Source of the DNA: Cystobacter ferrugineus
GTDB taxonomy: Bacteria > Myxococcota > Myxococcia > Myxococcales > Myxococcaceae
Length of the DNA stretch: 64,000 nucleotides
Assembly (NCBI RefSeq): GCF_001887355.1
Contig: NZ_MPIN01000012.1
Location: 61,121 to 125,120 of the forward strand
Direction: 5' to 3'
How positions within the stretch are numbered: the first letter of the stretch is position 1; every line of letters begins with the position of its first letter. Position numbers and translations under genes: made by a program. The notes beneath the pieces were generated by a model, which did no database searches, was not told the origin of the DNA, and saw only the letters and a program-made list of their open reading frames with translations. Shown here piece after piece: positions 38,720 to 49,031 of this stretch.

Positions 38720-40032
38720 GGGAGGCTCTCCGTGGTGTGCTCCGGGGCCGTGCCCGCGTCCACCCAGGCGCGCAGGAGCGCGTCGGTGAGCAGTTGTCCG
38801 AGCAGGTCCAACCCCTTGCCGCGCGGGTGGACGAGGTCGTCGTGGACGAGCCCGGCCTGGGCGAAGCGCGAGATGGCGCCCGAGCCGCCCATGGCGGAGA
38901 ACATGTCGAAGAAGGCACAGCCCTCGTCGAGGGCGATCTTCCGCTCCAGGGTGATGACCTCGTCCAGGAAGGGCCGCTGCACGAGCCGCTGGGCGCCGGT
39001 GCCTCCGCGCACCGCGTCGATGGGGCCCACCACGAGACAGGCCGCGTCCGGCACGGCGGCGCGCGAGCGGCGCACCAGGGTGCGCAGGCCCGCCTCGACC
39101 TCGTCGAGCTCCGAGCGGCGCCACTCCAGGCGCTTGGCCTCGTTGCCTCCGAGGAGGAAGAGCAGCAGGCGCGGGGCGCGCTCGGCGAGCTGGGTGCGGA
39201 AGATGTCCTCGTGCGCGCGCAGGAAGAGGTTGGCGTCCGCGGAGGGCACGCCCAGGGTGTCGAGCACGATGCCAGGGCGGGAGTGCTGCAGGACGAGCCC
39301 CTGCACCACGGCGCCTCCGCCCTCGGCGACCAGCTCCAGGGAGCGCGCGCCCTCGGGGAGCCGGAAGCGCAGGGAGTGGGCCTCACCGGTGCCCAGGGGA
39401 AAGGTGGTGGTGTGGGGCTGGCCGTCGACGTGGACGTACAGCGGGCCGCTGCCGGGCGCATCGAACCACCACAGCGTGGCCTGGGCTTCCCCCTCCAGCG
39501 CGAAGCGGCTCCGGGCCTTGGACGCGGCCTGGTGGTACACGCCGCTGATGCCGAAGGGCAGCTCCGCGAGCTTCATCTCCCCGAGCGTGCGCGGCTCCCA
39601 ACCTCCCTGGGCCAGGCCCGAGCGGACGCGGGGCCCATAGGGCGCGAGCCGATCCGCGAGCAGCACGCCCCGGCCCGCGTCGCCGAAGGTGGCGCTCAGC
39701 TCCTCGCGCAGGATGTCGACGATGCGGTCTCCGGCGATGAGCGAGTTGCCGAACGCGGCGATGACGGTGGGGGCGGAGGCGGTGCCCGTGGCGAGGGCGT
39801 TGAGCGACTCGAAGAAGGGGGCGAGGGCGGTGCGCTCGCAGGTGCCGTCCGCCGGGGTGACGCAGGGGTTCTCCAGCCGGGGCTGCCGGGTGCCGAGCTT
39901 CTTGCCGAGCGCGGCCAGTTGCAGCGCGCGGGGCGAGGGCTTGGGCAGCGCGGGCGCCCAGGCGAGCACGCCGACGAGAAGGGGGACGAGCGGCAGGAGC
40001 ATCCACCGCTGGTCACGAGATGCGTCGATCAT
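38716..40032 (-). CDS. SGNH/GDSL-like hydrolase, membrane-anchored or exported
   Basis: 438-residue protein. An N-terminal hydrophobic segment (about 11-27, MLLPLVPLLVGVLAWAP) serves as signal or anchor. Block I is FGNSLIAGD with Ser97. Block III is LLGGNEAKR. The C-terminal DDLVHPRGKG supplies Asp399 and His402. An internal beta-sandwich-like stretch (about 170-255) sits between blocks, as in acetyl-esterases acting on polysaccharide or peptidoglycan. First gene of a two-gene unit overlapping the serine hydrolase by 4 bp. The start at 40032 is the only one giving a membrane signal. Substrate unknown. Confidence 0.85.
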   Translation of the reverse strand: MIDASRDQRWMLLPLVPLLVGVLAWAPALPKPSPRALQLAALGKKLGTRQPRLENPCVTPADGTCERTALAPFFESLNALATGTASAPTVIAAFGNSLIAGDRIVDILREELSATFGDAGRGVLLADRLAPYGPRVRSGLAQGGWEPRTLGEMKLAELPFGISGVYHQAASKARSRFALEGEAQATLWWFDAPGSGPLYVHVDGQPHTTTFPLGTGEAHSLRFRLPEGARSLELVAEGGGAVVQGLVLQHSRPGIVLDTLGVPSADANLFLRAHEDIFRTQLAERAPRLLLFLLGGNEAKRLEWRRSELDEVEAGLRTLVRRSRAAVPDAACLVVGPIDAVRGGTGAQRLVQRPFLDEVITLERKIALDEGCAFFDMFSAMGGSGAISRFAQAGLVHDDLVHPRGKGLDLLGQLLTDALLRAWVDAGTAPEHTTESLP

Positions 40033-40120
40033 TCGGGCGGGAACTCTAGACGAAAGCCCCAGGCGGACACAGGAACCGGCCGACGCTCGGCGGGGTGGGT
40101 GCCGCCTGCTTCCCCGCCCT

Positions 40121-40564
40121 TCAGGGGAGGGCCTTGTCCTCGCGGCGCAGCACCTCGCCCTCCACCACGGTGACGCCATCGGCGGAGGCGGGTGGGCCCA
40201 GCGTGGCGACGAGCTTGCGGTAGGCCTCCTCCAGGCGGCGGTGCAGGGTGGTGAAGGTCTGCTGCGCGGTGCTGGGCATGTCCTCGGTGTAGGTGAAGTA
40301 CCAACGCATCGTGTCGAGGCACTCGTAGAAGTGGTCCACGACGGACTGTTCGCGCACGGGCAGGTGCACGAGCTCCTGGAAGGTGGCGCTGGTGTAGCGC
40401 GTGGCGAGCGTCTGGAGCATGGGCTCGCGGCTGCGCAGGCGCGAGAAGAGGACGAACATCTCGCCGCGGCGCGCCTCGAGCCGCCGCATGAGGCCCGCGG
40501 CATCCAGGGCGATCAGGTTGCGCACGCGGAGGGTGGTTTCATCGGCCTGTTTGCGGCGAGCCAT
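40121..40564 (-). CDS. hypothetical protein
   Basis: 147-residue soluble, mostly helical protein starting MARRKQADETTLRVRNLIAL. It has no signal peptide, membrane helix or metal motif. The pattern AAGLMRRLEARRGEMFVLFSRLRSREPM and the later HRRLEEAYRKLV suggest a helical bundle. The ATG at 40564 was chosen over a much longer upstream frame that runs across the divergent photolyase region. Family and function not recognised; it diverges from the photolyase pseudogene. Confidence 0.65.
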   Translation of the reverse strand: MARRKQADETTLRVRNLIALDAAGLMRRLEARRGEMFVLFSRLRSREPMLQTLATRYTSATFQELVHLPVREQSVVDHFYECLDTMRWYFTYTEDMPSTAQQTFTTLHRRLEEAYRKLVATLGPPASADGVTVVEGEVLRREDKALP

Positions 40565-40645
40565 GCCGCGGGAGTCTAGCGCGCGGAGCGCTTTTCCTCC
40601 GGGGGGTTTTGTGGGTCGATGGCCCGGGCGGGGTGAGAGAGGACC

Positions 40646-41341
40646 ATGGCGATCACACGCATCGAGGCCGGCCGCATCCAACGGCTCAACACCCGGGAGT
40701 CCAGCGGGGGCGACTACGTCCTCTATTGGATGCAGCAGAGCGCGCGGGCCGAGCACAACCCGGCGTTGGAGTTCGCCGTCCAGCGCGCCAACGAGGCGAA
40801 GCTGCCGCTGCTCGTGGGCTTCGGGCTCATGGATGACTACCCCGAGGCCAACGCGCGCCACTACCGCTTCCTGCTGGAGGGGCTGCGCGACACGGCGCGA
40901 GCGCTCGCGCGCCGGAGGATTCCCTTCGTCGTGCAGCGGGGCCGTCCGGACGCGGTGGCGCTGAAGCTCGCGCGGCGCGCGGCGCTCGTGGTGGCGGACC
41001 GGGGCTACCTGCGTCATCAGAAGTGGTGCCGCTCGCGCCCACGCCGCTGCGGACGGACTCGACGCGCCTGGGCGTGAAGGGCCTGGACCTGGAGGACGTG
41101 GACGCGCTGCTCGGCGAGCTGAAGCTGGAGCGCGGCGTGCCTCCCGTCCACCACCGCTTCCGGGGCGGCACGAGCGAGGCCCTTCGCCTGCTGCGCACGT
41201 TCGTCTCCGAGCATCTGCCACCGTGGCGACGAGCGGGCGGGTGGACTGGAGCGCAAGGCGGACATGGACGCCTATATCCGCGAGGTGGACACCCTCGTGG
41301 CCGAGGCGAAGGCGGCCGGAGTCCGCTTCGCCGGTGACTGA
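40646..41341 (+). pseudogene. class II deoxyribodipyrimidine photolyase, deleted and frameshifted
   Basis: Remnant of a DNA-repair photolyase gene. From 40646 (GAGAGG before the ATG) the N-terminal domain reads normally for about 128 residues (LYWMQQSARAEHNPALEFAV and VVADRGYLRHQKW). The frame then fails. The sequence resumes one frame over from about 41023 with VPLAPTPLRTDSTRLGVKG to about LRLLRTFVSEHL at 41219. Roughly 50 residues normally found between these blocks are missing, and the whole FAD-binding C-terminal half is gone. From 41216 a third frame reads GLERKADMDAYIREVDTL to a stop at 41341, which I could not assign and which may be the tail of another gene. No functional photolyase can be made. 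Confidence 0.8.
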
Positions 41342-41344
41342 GGC

Positions 41345-42694
41345 TCACGGCTCGGAAGGAGAGGATGACGGAGCGTCGGGCGGTGCATCCTCGGTGGGCT
41401 CTTGCACCTGCACGCCCGCCGCGGCCTGCACACCCGCCTCGCGCAACACGCGCGCCACCTCGGCGGCCATGACCTGGTGACCCTTGGCGCTCGGGTGGAT
41501 GCCGTCCACCTCCAGCCCGTCGAGGAAGAGGTGCACGTTGTCGGGCTGGCGCGTCGCCGCCTCGAGGTCGATGAGCGAGGTGCTGTAGGTGGCGCGCAGC
41601 CAGGTGTTGAAGGCGAGCCGGTCCCGCTTCACCACCTCGTAGTCGCCGTGGTTGCTCTTCTCCTTGGGCAAGAGGGTGCTCACCCACGTGCGGCACCGCG
41701 GCTGGAGGCGCGTGACGAGCGTCTCCATGCGCTTCTGCAACCCTCCCATGTCCAGCGAGCTCAAGTCGTTGGTGCCCAGCAGCACGATGCAGTCGGTGAT
41801 GCCCTGCAGCGAGAGCACCTCCTGATCCAGGTTCTCCAGCTCCTCGTAGAAGCCCTGGCCGGAGACGCCCGAGTTGACGACGGGGACACCAAGCCGGGCC
41901 TCGGTGAGCGCGGGCCAGGCCTTGCGCGTGTCGTCCCGCTCGGAGATGTAGCCCTCGGTGATGCTGTCGCCGATCGCGACGAAGGCGCGGGAGGGGGGGC
42001 CTTCCACGTCCACGGTGGCCAGCCCCAGGCCGAGCCCCGACGCCGTGCCGCCCAGGGCGCCGGAGGTGCTCGCGTAGGCGCCCGACCGGATGTAGCTGCC
42101 GGGCAGCGTCTCGATGGCGCTGGCGCCCAGGGCGCCCTTCACCTCGAAGGAGATGGCGAGCTCGTCGCGGAAGCCCACCGAGAAGGGGACGGGATCGGAC
42201 ACCACGAGCGCGCGGGCACCCACGGAGAAGCCCGCGGAGCCCGCGAACGTCACCGCCACCGGGCTCGAGGCCAGCGCGCCATTGGCTCCTGCCTTGGCGA
42301 CCGTGGCCTTGCTCAGCGTCAGGGCGCCGTCCCCCGAGCGGAACGTGAGCCGCACGCGTTGGCCCGGACGTCCCACCGGCACGCGCAGGCGCACGGTGAG
42401 GGTGCCGCTGGTCGCCTGGGACGTGCTGTAGGACCAGCGCAGCGCCTGGTGGAAGCCGGGTTGGAACATCGGTGGGGCAGGGCGCGGCTCGCTCGCCTGC
42501 TCGTCATCGGGCTTCACCGGGGCCACGACGATGACATCTGGCAGTGGCTGCTCCTGGGGAGGCGGCGTCTCCAGCGCGGGGGGCTCCTCCTCGACGCTGG
42601 GAGGCTCCACGGCCGGTCCGTCCGACGGCCCGCATCCCACCATCAGGAGCGCCCACGTCCACACCGCCCACCGCGTTCGTCCGTATCCACCCAT
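41345..42694 (-). CDS. SGNH/GDSL esterase-lipase, lipoprotein
   Basis: 449-residue lipoprotein. The start MGGYGRTRW at 42694 has GGAGGGG upstream and a lipobox LMVGC (Cys21). A Pro/Glu-rich linker (about 25-85) is followed by a beta-sandwich region (about 90-245). The SGNH catalytic domain has block I VAIGDSITEG, the Gly of block II in VNSGVSGQG, block III LLGTNDL, and the Asp-His pair in VDGIHPSAKGH. A low-complexity acidic/Pro tail ends the protein. It is a likely surface esterase acting on acylated glycans or lipids. It converges on the photolyase remnant, only 3 bp from it. Confidence 0.9.
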   Translation of the reverse strand: MGGYGRTRWAVWTWALLMVGCGPSDGPAVEPPSVEEEPPALETPPPQEQPLPDVIVVAPVKPDDEQASEPRPAPPMFQPGFHQALRWSYSTSQATSGTLTVRLRVPVGRPGQRVRLTFRSGDGALTLSKATVAKAGANGALASSPVAVTFAGSAGFSVGARALVVSDPVPFSVGFRDELAISFEVKGALGASAIETLPGSYIRSGAYASTSGALGGTASGLGLGLATVDVEGPPSRAFVAIGDSITEGYISERDDTRKAWPALTEARLGVPVVNSGVSGQGFYEELENLDQEVLSLQGITDCIVLLGTNDLSSLDMGGLQKRMETLVTRLQPRCRTWVSTLLPKEKSNHGDYEVVKRDRLAFNTWLRATYSTSLIDLEAATRQPDNVHLFLDGLEVDGIHPSAKGHQVMAAEVARVLREAGVQAAAGVQVQEPTEDAPPDAPSSSPSEP

Positions 42695-42852
42695 ACCCAC
42701 CCCTCCGATCGCGCCCAGAGGGTGTGCACGCTTCCGGCCGATGGGGAGATGCACCCGCGTCGGAATCGCGGCCCGGAAACCCGGAAAACGAGACAACCTC
42801 CCCCCGTCACGCGGACGGGAGGAGGCTGGAAGACTTCAGGTGTGCCCGGGCA

Positions 42853-43413
42853 TCACGGCAGGATGCGGGCGAACAGGTTCCACTTGCGGCTGGTGGCGGC
42901 CTGGTTGTCCAGCCAGGTGGACACGCCGATCAGGCCCGCCATGCTGATGATGCTGAAGAGGCCCAGGCCGTTGACGAGGCGGGTGGCGTTCTTGACGTCT
43001 TGCGGCGCCTCGGGCGAGGCCTTGTAGCCCGAGTCCATGGGGATGCCATCCTTGAGCGCGCGCTTGGCGAGGAAGCCACCGCTCAGCAGGTTGACGAAGC
43101 CGCTGACGAGCGTGGCGCCCATCAGGAAGTCCTTGGCGATGACGAGCTTGCGCGCCTGGGGCGAGATGACGCGGCCGCTGATGGCGGTGCGGCCCACCAG
43201 CCAGGTGAGGGCGGCGGTCCCGATGCTCAGGGCATTGATGATGTTGTAGCCATTCCACGCCGTGTTGACGAGCTTGGCGCGCTCCTGCTTGTCGCTGATG
43301 AGCTTGGCCGACGGGTTGAGGGCCGCCTGGCCGAAGAGCGAGCCACCAAAGCCCACGGCGAGGCCGAGGTTGTGAAGGACATAGGCGCTGGTGGTGAGAA
43401 CGGGTGTCATCAT
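42853..43413 (-). CDS. inner membrane protein, four predicted helices
   Basis: 186-residue integral membrane protein. Hydrophobic stretches occur near residues 9-27, 58-75 (INALSIGTAALTWLVG), 95-112 (LMGATLVSGFVNLLSGGFL) and 147-166 (LVNGLGLFSIISMAGLIG). GGAGGGG lies eight bases before the ATG at 43413; a second ATG follows directly. The polar loops carry Lys/Arg and a conserved-looking LNPSAKLISDKQERAKLVN segment. It belongs to no family I recognise; the gene stands alone. Confidence 0.75.
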   Translation of the reverse strand: MMTPVLTTSAYVLHNLGLAVGFGGSLFGQAALNPSAKLISDKQERAKLVNTAWNGYNIINALSIGTAALTWLVGRTAISGRVISPQARKLVIAKDFLMGATLVSGFVNLLSGGFLAKRALKDGIPMDSGYKASPEAPQDVKNATRLVNGLGLFSIISMAGLIGVSTWLDNQAATSRKWNLFARILP

Positions 43414-43548
43414 GGGAGAACCCCTCCGTACTGCGTGTGTGGTGTGACGCTGAAGCTACACACGCCCCACATGTCGGCATCGGCCCCGGGGGCCTATCGC
43501 CTGGTGGGCGAGGAAGGGGCCGGCGTGGATCATCCCGGCCCCTCGGGC

Positions 43549-44004
43549 TCACTGCATGAGCGAGCACGCCTCATCGCGCTGCCAGAGGGTCTCTCGGGAG
43601 GCACGGGACAGGTCGCTCGGGCGCGGCCCATGGGGAGGGCCCTGCGCCTCGGCGCCGGAGTCGATGAGGGCCTGGTTCACCACTTCCTCGAACTCGCTCA
43701 GCTCCGCGCATTTGGAGAGGAAGGCGGTTACCCCGGGAGCGTGCGGGTCCGTCGCGGCGCTGTGCATGATGATGGGGATGTCGCGCAGCACCTCGTCCTG
43801 GACGAGGTGCTGGCACAACTCCACTCCCGTCATGCGCGGCATCTGCCAGTCGGTCACCACCAGATCCGGATGCCGTTGCTGGGCAAGGTGCAGCGCTTCG
43901 CGTCCATCCCGGGCGCGCAATACCCGATGATCCATCAACTCCAGGACCTCCGTGTAGAGATCGAGGAACTCGATTTCGTCATCGACTAGCAAAATGGTGC
44001 TCAT
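43549..44004 (-). CDS. single-domain response regulator (CheY-like receiver)
   Basis: 151-residue receiver domain. From MSTILLVDDE: acidic pocket Asp8-Asp9, phospho-acceptor Asp52 in VVTDWQMP, switch residue Ser82 in IIMHSAA and Lys98 in FLSKCAE. No output domain, only a polar 25-residue C-terminal tail (QGPPHGPRPSDLSRASRE), so it probably acts by protein contact or in a phosphorelay. The internal ATG at 44004 is chosen because the 27 residues upstream are not part of a receiver fold. No histidine kinase is nearby. Confidence 0.92.
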   Translation of the reverse strand: MSTILLVDDEIEFLDLYTEVLELMDHRVLRARDGREALHLAQQRHPDLVVTDWQMPRMTGVELCQHLVQDEVLRDIPIIMHSAATDPHAPGVTAFLSKCAELSEFEEVVNQALIDSGAEAQGPPHGPRPSDLSRASRETLWQRDEACSLMQ

Positions 44005-44459
44005 GGCCGCACCGGTCCCTTTCACGTCGCAGCGGTGAGAACGTTTCGCCTCGACCAGGAGGGCCGTCCGGGCACACCACTTCATGACCGGTTCGTCGTC
44101 CGCTCACTGGGTGACATGTATGATTTGGTACGCAGGTCCTTGAAAGACCAGCGTTTCCACCGGGTGGCCCGCTTGCCCCGCCGGTGGAGGCGGAAGGGTC
44201 TGGGGGCATAGTGCCAAGTCCCTTGCCCGAGGATGGACGGGAGGACGAGGCAGCCAGTCAGGCGAGCGCTTCCTGGGACGGTGGGGGTCGCGGGCTCCTG
44301 GCTCTTGCGTTGCGAGAGCGGGCCGCACGCGACATGCCGCGGTGCGATGGGACTATGGGGGGGATTGCCGAGGGCTTCCGGGACAGCAGGGCTGGAATCT
44401 TCCATCGACTCCAGGCCCGGTCGCCGCCACCGGCGCCCATCGAGCGGTTTCACTCGGTT
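44005..44459. other. intergenic region without recognised gene
   Basis: About 455 bp between the receiver gene and the small basic protein. Frames on both strands exist (for example minus 44082-44453), but they are Pro/Arg-rich, lack good starts and look like chance. It should contain the promoter for the receiver gene. No clear hairpin terminator seen. Confidence 0.45.
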
Positions 44460-44642
44460 TCACATCTCCAGCGGCGGCTGGGGACCGGGGATGATGCCCG
44501 CGATATCGGGATCCTCCTCACCCGGCAGCCGGGCGGGCCGGGCATCCCGGTCGCGCTGCCGCTCGGCCTTCTTGGCCTCCTTGTCGCGCTGCTTCTGCTG
44601 ACGGGCCATTTCCTTCTGTCTCTTCGTGGACCTTCCCTGCAT
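44460..44642 (-). CDS. small highly charged protein
   Basis: 60-residue protein starting MQGRSTKRQKEMARQQKQ, followed by Lys/Arg/Glu heptads and a Pro-rich acidic tail ending PGPQPPLEM. GGAG lies six bases before the ATG. The N-terminal half is a basic alpha-helix that could bind RNA or the ribosome. Short proteins opening with a similar GRSTKRQKEMAR motif are, as I recall, common in proteobacteria and uncharacterised. It lies downstream of the cold shock gene but beyond that gene's terminator. Confidence 0.7.
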   Translation of the reverse strand: MQGRSTKRQKEMARQQKQRDKEAKKAERQRDRDARPARLPGEEDPDIAGIIPGPQPPLEM

Positions 44643-44660
44643 GGTTGCTCCGGGGAAAGA

Positions 44661-44695
44661 GGAAAAAAGAAGCCCGACCTCTTGAGAGGCCGGGC
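44661..44695 (-). terminator. intrinsic terminator of the cold shock gene
   Basis: Read on the minus strand, the arms GCCCGGCCTCT and AGAGGTCGGGC form an 11-bp stem with a 2-base loop (one G-U pair), followed by TTCTTTTTTCC. A textbook rho-independent terminator 38 bp after the cold shock stop codon. Confidence 0.9.
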
Positions 44696-44732
44696 CTCAT
44701 GAACTGAAAAGTAAGGTGCGGCGTGCGGCGGA

Positions 44733-44936
44733 TCAGCCGGTGACGCGCACGTTCTCGGCCTGCAGTCCCTTGGGGCCGCGCTTCACGTCGAACTCCACCC
44801 GCTGGCCCTCGGCCAGGGTGCGGAAGCCGTCCGACTGGATGGCGGTGTGGTGGCAGAACACATCCTCGCCACCATCCTGCGCGATGAAACCGAAGCCCTT
44901 CGAATCGTTGAACCACTTCACGGTGCCAGTTGCCAT
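44733..44936 (-). CDS. cold shock protein, CspA family
   Basis: 67-residue single cold-shock domain. RNP1 is present as KGFGFIA and RNP2 as DVFCHHTAI (more commonly DVFVH). The opening [18 protein letters not shown] is standard, and the start at 44936 gives the family length. It binds single-stranded RNA/DNA and melts mRNA structure. The upstream leader contains a small stem with a GCGA tetraloop (CGCTC / GAGCG, 44985-44998), which could be part of a regulated 5' UTR if it is transcribed. The gene is monocistronic with its own terminator. Confidence 0.96.
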   Translation of the reverse strand: MATGTVKWFNDSKGFGFIAQDGGEDVFCHHTAIQSDGFRTLAEGQRVEFDVKRGPKGLQAENVRVTG

Positions 44937-45274
44937 TGCCTTGATGCTTTCCGGTACAGCAGGGCGTCCAATCGCCAAACTGTTCGCTCTCGCGAGCGTT
45001 GATCGGACCTATAACCCGCTCCCCCGTGAAGTCGAGCCAGGAAATCTCCCAGCGGCATTTTCACGACAGTCGGGTGGGGATCGCGACCTGCTGGAAAACG
45101 CGCCTGGTCCGTTTTCTCTTCCAGCCGGAAGGTGCATCCGGACCTCCCTGGTCTGCCTGCTCTCCGTGCAGCCCCTGGTGCGTTCGCCGGAGCGGACGGT
45201 TTGAATGGGGACGGGGGCGCCCTCGTCGGAGGAGGCCAGATACAGTTTCCGCATTCCCTCCGAGAGATGACTCC
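44937..45274. other. divergent promoter region, cold shock gene and DUF4476 gene
   Basis: About 340 bp. The stretch next to the cold shock start should hold its promoter and leader, including the small GNRA-type stem-loop noted above. Frames extending into it from the + strand gene are rejected because a signal peptide begins at 45275. No further feature identified. Confidence 0.45.
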
Positions 45275-45934
45275 ATGAAAGCCCTGTTCGCCGCCCTGGC
45301 CCTGCTCACCGCGTTCGCCGCCTCCGCCCAGACCCCTCCTCCCTCGGCTGAGGCCACGGGCTTGGCGCCTCCGGGTGTTTCCGCGAGTGCGCGCTCCGGT
45401 GACGCCGAGTCCTGGCGCGGGGGCAGGAGCACACAGGTGGTGGTCGAGCGCGAGGACCTGGAGCGGCGCCTGGCCCGTCTGGAATCACTGCTGAAGGAGT
45501 CCGAGCGTGGCCGGCGCGGCGATGGCCGGCTGAACGAGGCGTACCAGGAGCTCGCCGCCCTGCGCCAGGTGGTGGCCCGCGCACCCGAGGCGCGCGGTGG
45601 CTACAACGGCCCGCCGTCACGTCCGCCCGCTCCGCCCTCGCCCGCGGTCTCGGCCGTCTCGGAGCAGCGGCTGCGCGACATCCTCAACGCCGTGTCGCGC
45701 GAGTCCTTCTCCTCGGAGAAGCTGCGCGTCCTCGAGACGGCCAGCCGAGGGGACTACTTCCTCGTGAGCCAGGTGGCGCGGGCGGTCGACCAGTTCTCCT
45801 TCTCCGCGGACCGGCTGTCCGTGGTGCGCATGTTGTGGCCGCGCGTGCTGGATCGGCAGAACGGCTACCAGCTCAACGGCTCGTTCTCGTTCTCCAACGA
45901 CAAGCAGGAACTGCAGCGCATCATCTCCGGCTGA
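45275..45934 (+). CDS. exported DUF4476 domain protein
   Basis: 219-residue exported protein. Signal peptide MKALFAALALLTAFAASAQ. A short coiled coil (about 60-105; REDLERRLARLESLLKE) and a Pro-rich linker precede a C-terminal DUF4476 domain at about 130-215. Its features are LRDILNAVSRESFSSEKL, the QVARAVDQFSFSADRL repeat-like unit and SFSFSNDKQEL. DUF4476 is of unknown function and frequent in myxobacteria, often in several exported copies. The start at 45275 was chosen for the signal peptide over a longer frame beginning at 44999. Confidence 0.85.
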   Translation: MKALFAALALLTAFAASAQTPPPSAEATGLAPPGVSASARSGDAESWRGGRSTQVVVEREDLERRLARLESLLKESERGRRGDGRLNEAYQELAALRQVVARAPEARGGYNGPPSRPPAPPSPAVSAVSEQRLRDILNAVSRESFSSEKLRVLETASRGDYFLVSQVARAVDQFSFSADRLSVVRMLWPRVLDRQNGYQLNGSFSFSNDKQELQRIISG

Positions 45935-45992
45935 GCCTGGAGCGGGCGGCCCCCAAGCCCCTGGTTTTCGCGGGCGCGCGTTCGCTGGTTGA

Positions 45993-47168
45993 ATGCGCCC
46001 CCCGATGCGTTCCGTCTTCCCCCTCCGCCGCGTGACGCTCCTGGCCCTGCTGGGAGCGGTGCTGCTCTCGGTCCCGCTCTCCCTGCATCCCCTGCTCCGG
46101 GGGCTGTCGCTCGTGGCCCGCGCCTCTGGCCGGGACGAGGGCCTGGCCGGGCACCTCGCGCGGTGGGACACCCAGCCCATCACCGTGGAGGATACTCCCG
46201 TGCCCTCGCGCCATGGGCCCCTGCGTGCCCGTGTCTTCCGCCCCGCGCGGCCCGGAGGGCGCACCGTGCTGCTCATCCCCGGAGTGCACGCGGAGGGCAT
46301 CGACGAGCCCCGCCTGGACGCGCTCGCGCGGCAGCTCGCCACCGGGGGCCTCACCGTCCTCACCCTCGAGCTGCCGGATCTGCTGCGCTACCAGCTCACC
46401 CCGCGCGAGCCGGACATGATCGAGGACGCCGCGCTCTGGGCCTCCGCGCGGCCGGAGCTCGCGCCCGACGGACGCGTGGGCCTCATGGGCATCAGCTTCT
46501 CGGGGGGGCTGTCGCTCGTGGCCGCGGGGAGGCCCGCGCTCGCGGACAAGGTGGCCTTCACCTTCTCGCTCGGGGGACATGGCGACCTCACGCGGGTGCT
46601 CGCCTTCCTGTGCACGGGCATCCAGGCGGATGGCGTGCACCGCGCGCCGCATGACTATGGCGTCGTCATCCTCCTGCTCAACGTGGCCGGGCAGCTCGTG
46701 CCCGCGGAGCAGGTGGAGCCGCTGCGCGCGGGCATCCTCACCTTCCTGCGCGCCTCGCACCTGGCCATGCACGACGCGCGGCGGGCGGCGGAGACGTTCG
46801 CCGAGGCCCGCCGCCTGCAAGCGGAGCTGCCCGAGCCCGCCGCCACCCTGCTGCGGCACGTGAACGAGCGGAACGTGGCCGCGCTCGGGCCACTGCTGTT
46901 GCCGCACGTGAAGGACTTCGCCAGCGCCCGGGCCCTGTCCCCCGAGCACTCGCCCGCGCCCTCCTCGCCCGTCTTCCTGCTGCATGGCACGGACGACACC
47001 GTCATCCCCGCCATCGAGTCCGAGCGCCTCGCGCGGGTGCTGGAGCCCCGGACACACGTGCGCCTGTTGCTCACGCCCCTCATCACCCACGCGGAGATGG
47101 ACCGGGTGGCGGCCCCCCCGGATGTCTGGCGGCTCGCGGACTTCTGGGCGGCCCTGCTCGGCGCGTAG
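45993..47168 (+). CDS. alpha/beta hydrolase, membrane-anchored or exported
   Basis: 391-residue alpha/beta hydrolase. An N-terminal hydrophobic helix (about 13-33, VTLLALLGAVLLSVPLSL) should export or anchor it. Strand TVLLIPGVHAEG is followed by the nucleophile elbow GISFSGG. Late elements HGTDDTVIP (Asp) and LITHAEMD (His) complete the triad in canonical order. An insert with hydrophobic helices (YGVVILLLNVAGQLV) may form a lid. Substrate unknown, esterase- or lipase-like. The first ATG is used; MRSVFPLRR four codons later is equally possible, and neither has a clear ribosome site. Confidence 0.85.
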   Translation: MRPPMRSVFPLRRVTLLALLGAVLLSVPLSLHPLLRGLSLVARASGRDEGLAGHLARWDTQPITVEDTPVPSRHGPLRARVFRPARPGGRTVLLIPGVHAEGIDEPRLDALARQLATGGLTVLTLELPDLLRYQLTPREPDMIEDAALWASARPELAPDGRVGLMGISFSGGLSLVAAGRPALADKVAFTFSLGGHGDLTRVLAFLCTGIQADGVHRAPHDYGVVILLLNVAGQLVPAEQVEPLRAGILTFLRASHLAMHDARRAAETFAEARRLQAELPEPAATLLRHVNERNVAALGPLLLPHVKDFASARALSPEHSPAPSSPVFLLHGTDDTVIPAIESERLARVLEPRTHVRLLLTPLITHAEMDRVAAPPDVWRLADFWAALLGA

Positions 47169-47178
47169 GGCCGGGCCC

Positions 47179-47514
47179 TCAGGCCGGGGGCAGTCCCAGC
47201 ATTTCTCGCACCTGCGCGAGCATCTCCTGCTCGGACACGTGCACCGAGGCGTCGGTCTCGATGAGCGTGCGCACGGTGGCGATCGCCTCGTCGGCGTGCT
47301 GGCGCAGGAGGCCGAGGTTCGGCGCGGGCAGGGGCTCGCCCAGCTCCAGGCAGCGCTCCAGCCGCTGCAACTCGGGCAGCGGCACCTTCCAGCGCGCGGC
47401 CGCGCCCACGAGCGCCTGGGCCTCGCGCGGGTCGATCTCGTCATCACTCCAGGCCACGTGCAGCAGCAGCTTGAGCAGTTCGGTATAGAAGCGGTCGTCG
47501 ATGGGGGTCGTCAT
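47179..47514 (-). CDS. TerB-like helical protein
   Basis: 111-residue soluble protein beginning [20 protein letters not shown]. The segment [19 protein letters not shown] carries the acidic DxxIDxxE pattern of TerB/DUF533-type helical domains, in which paired acidic residues may bind metal. It has no membrane segment. Such stand-alone domains are common and poorly understood. The ATG at 47514 is chosen; the longer frame from 47742 runs through the promoter region of the divergent activator gene. It converges on the hydrolase gene, 10 bp away. Confidence 0.75.
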   Translation of the reverse strand: MTTPIDDRFYTELLKLLLHVAWSDDEIDPREAQALVGAAARWKVPLPELQRLERCLELGEPLPAPNLGLLRQHADEAIATVRTLIETDASVHVSEQEMLAQVREMLGLPPA

Positions 47515-47609
47515 TCCCGGGGTGGTCTCCGCGGGTCCAGCGTCGCCTTTTCTTCCTCCCACGTCCATCCACCCTGGGCGAAGGGGCCCGCGTGCTAGCG
47601 TGGCGCCCC

Positions 47610-49016
<1,407 letters not shown>

Positions 49017-49031
49017 GGCGACCTGCTCGCC

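Noticed and set aside
44184-44702. 172-codon + strand frame with a hydrophobic stretch
   Set aside because: Overlaps the small charged protein and the terminator; the hydrophobic part is the complement of Lys/Glu/Gln codons.
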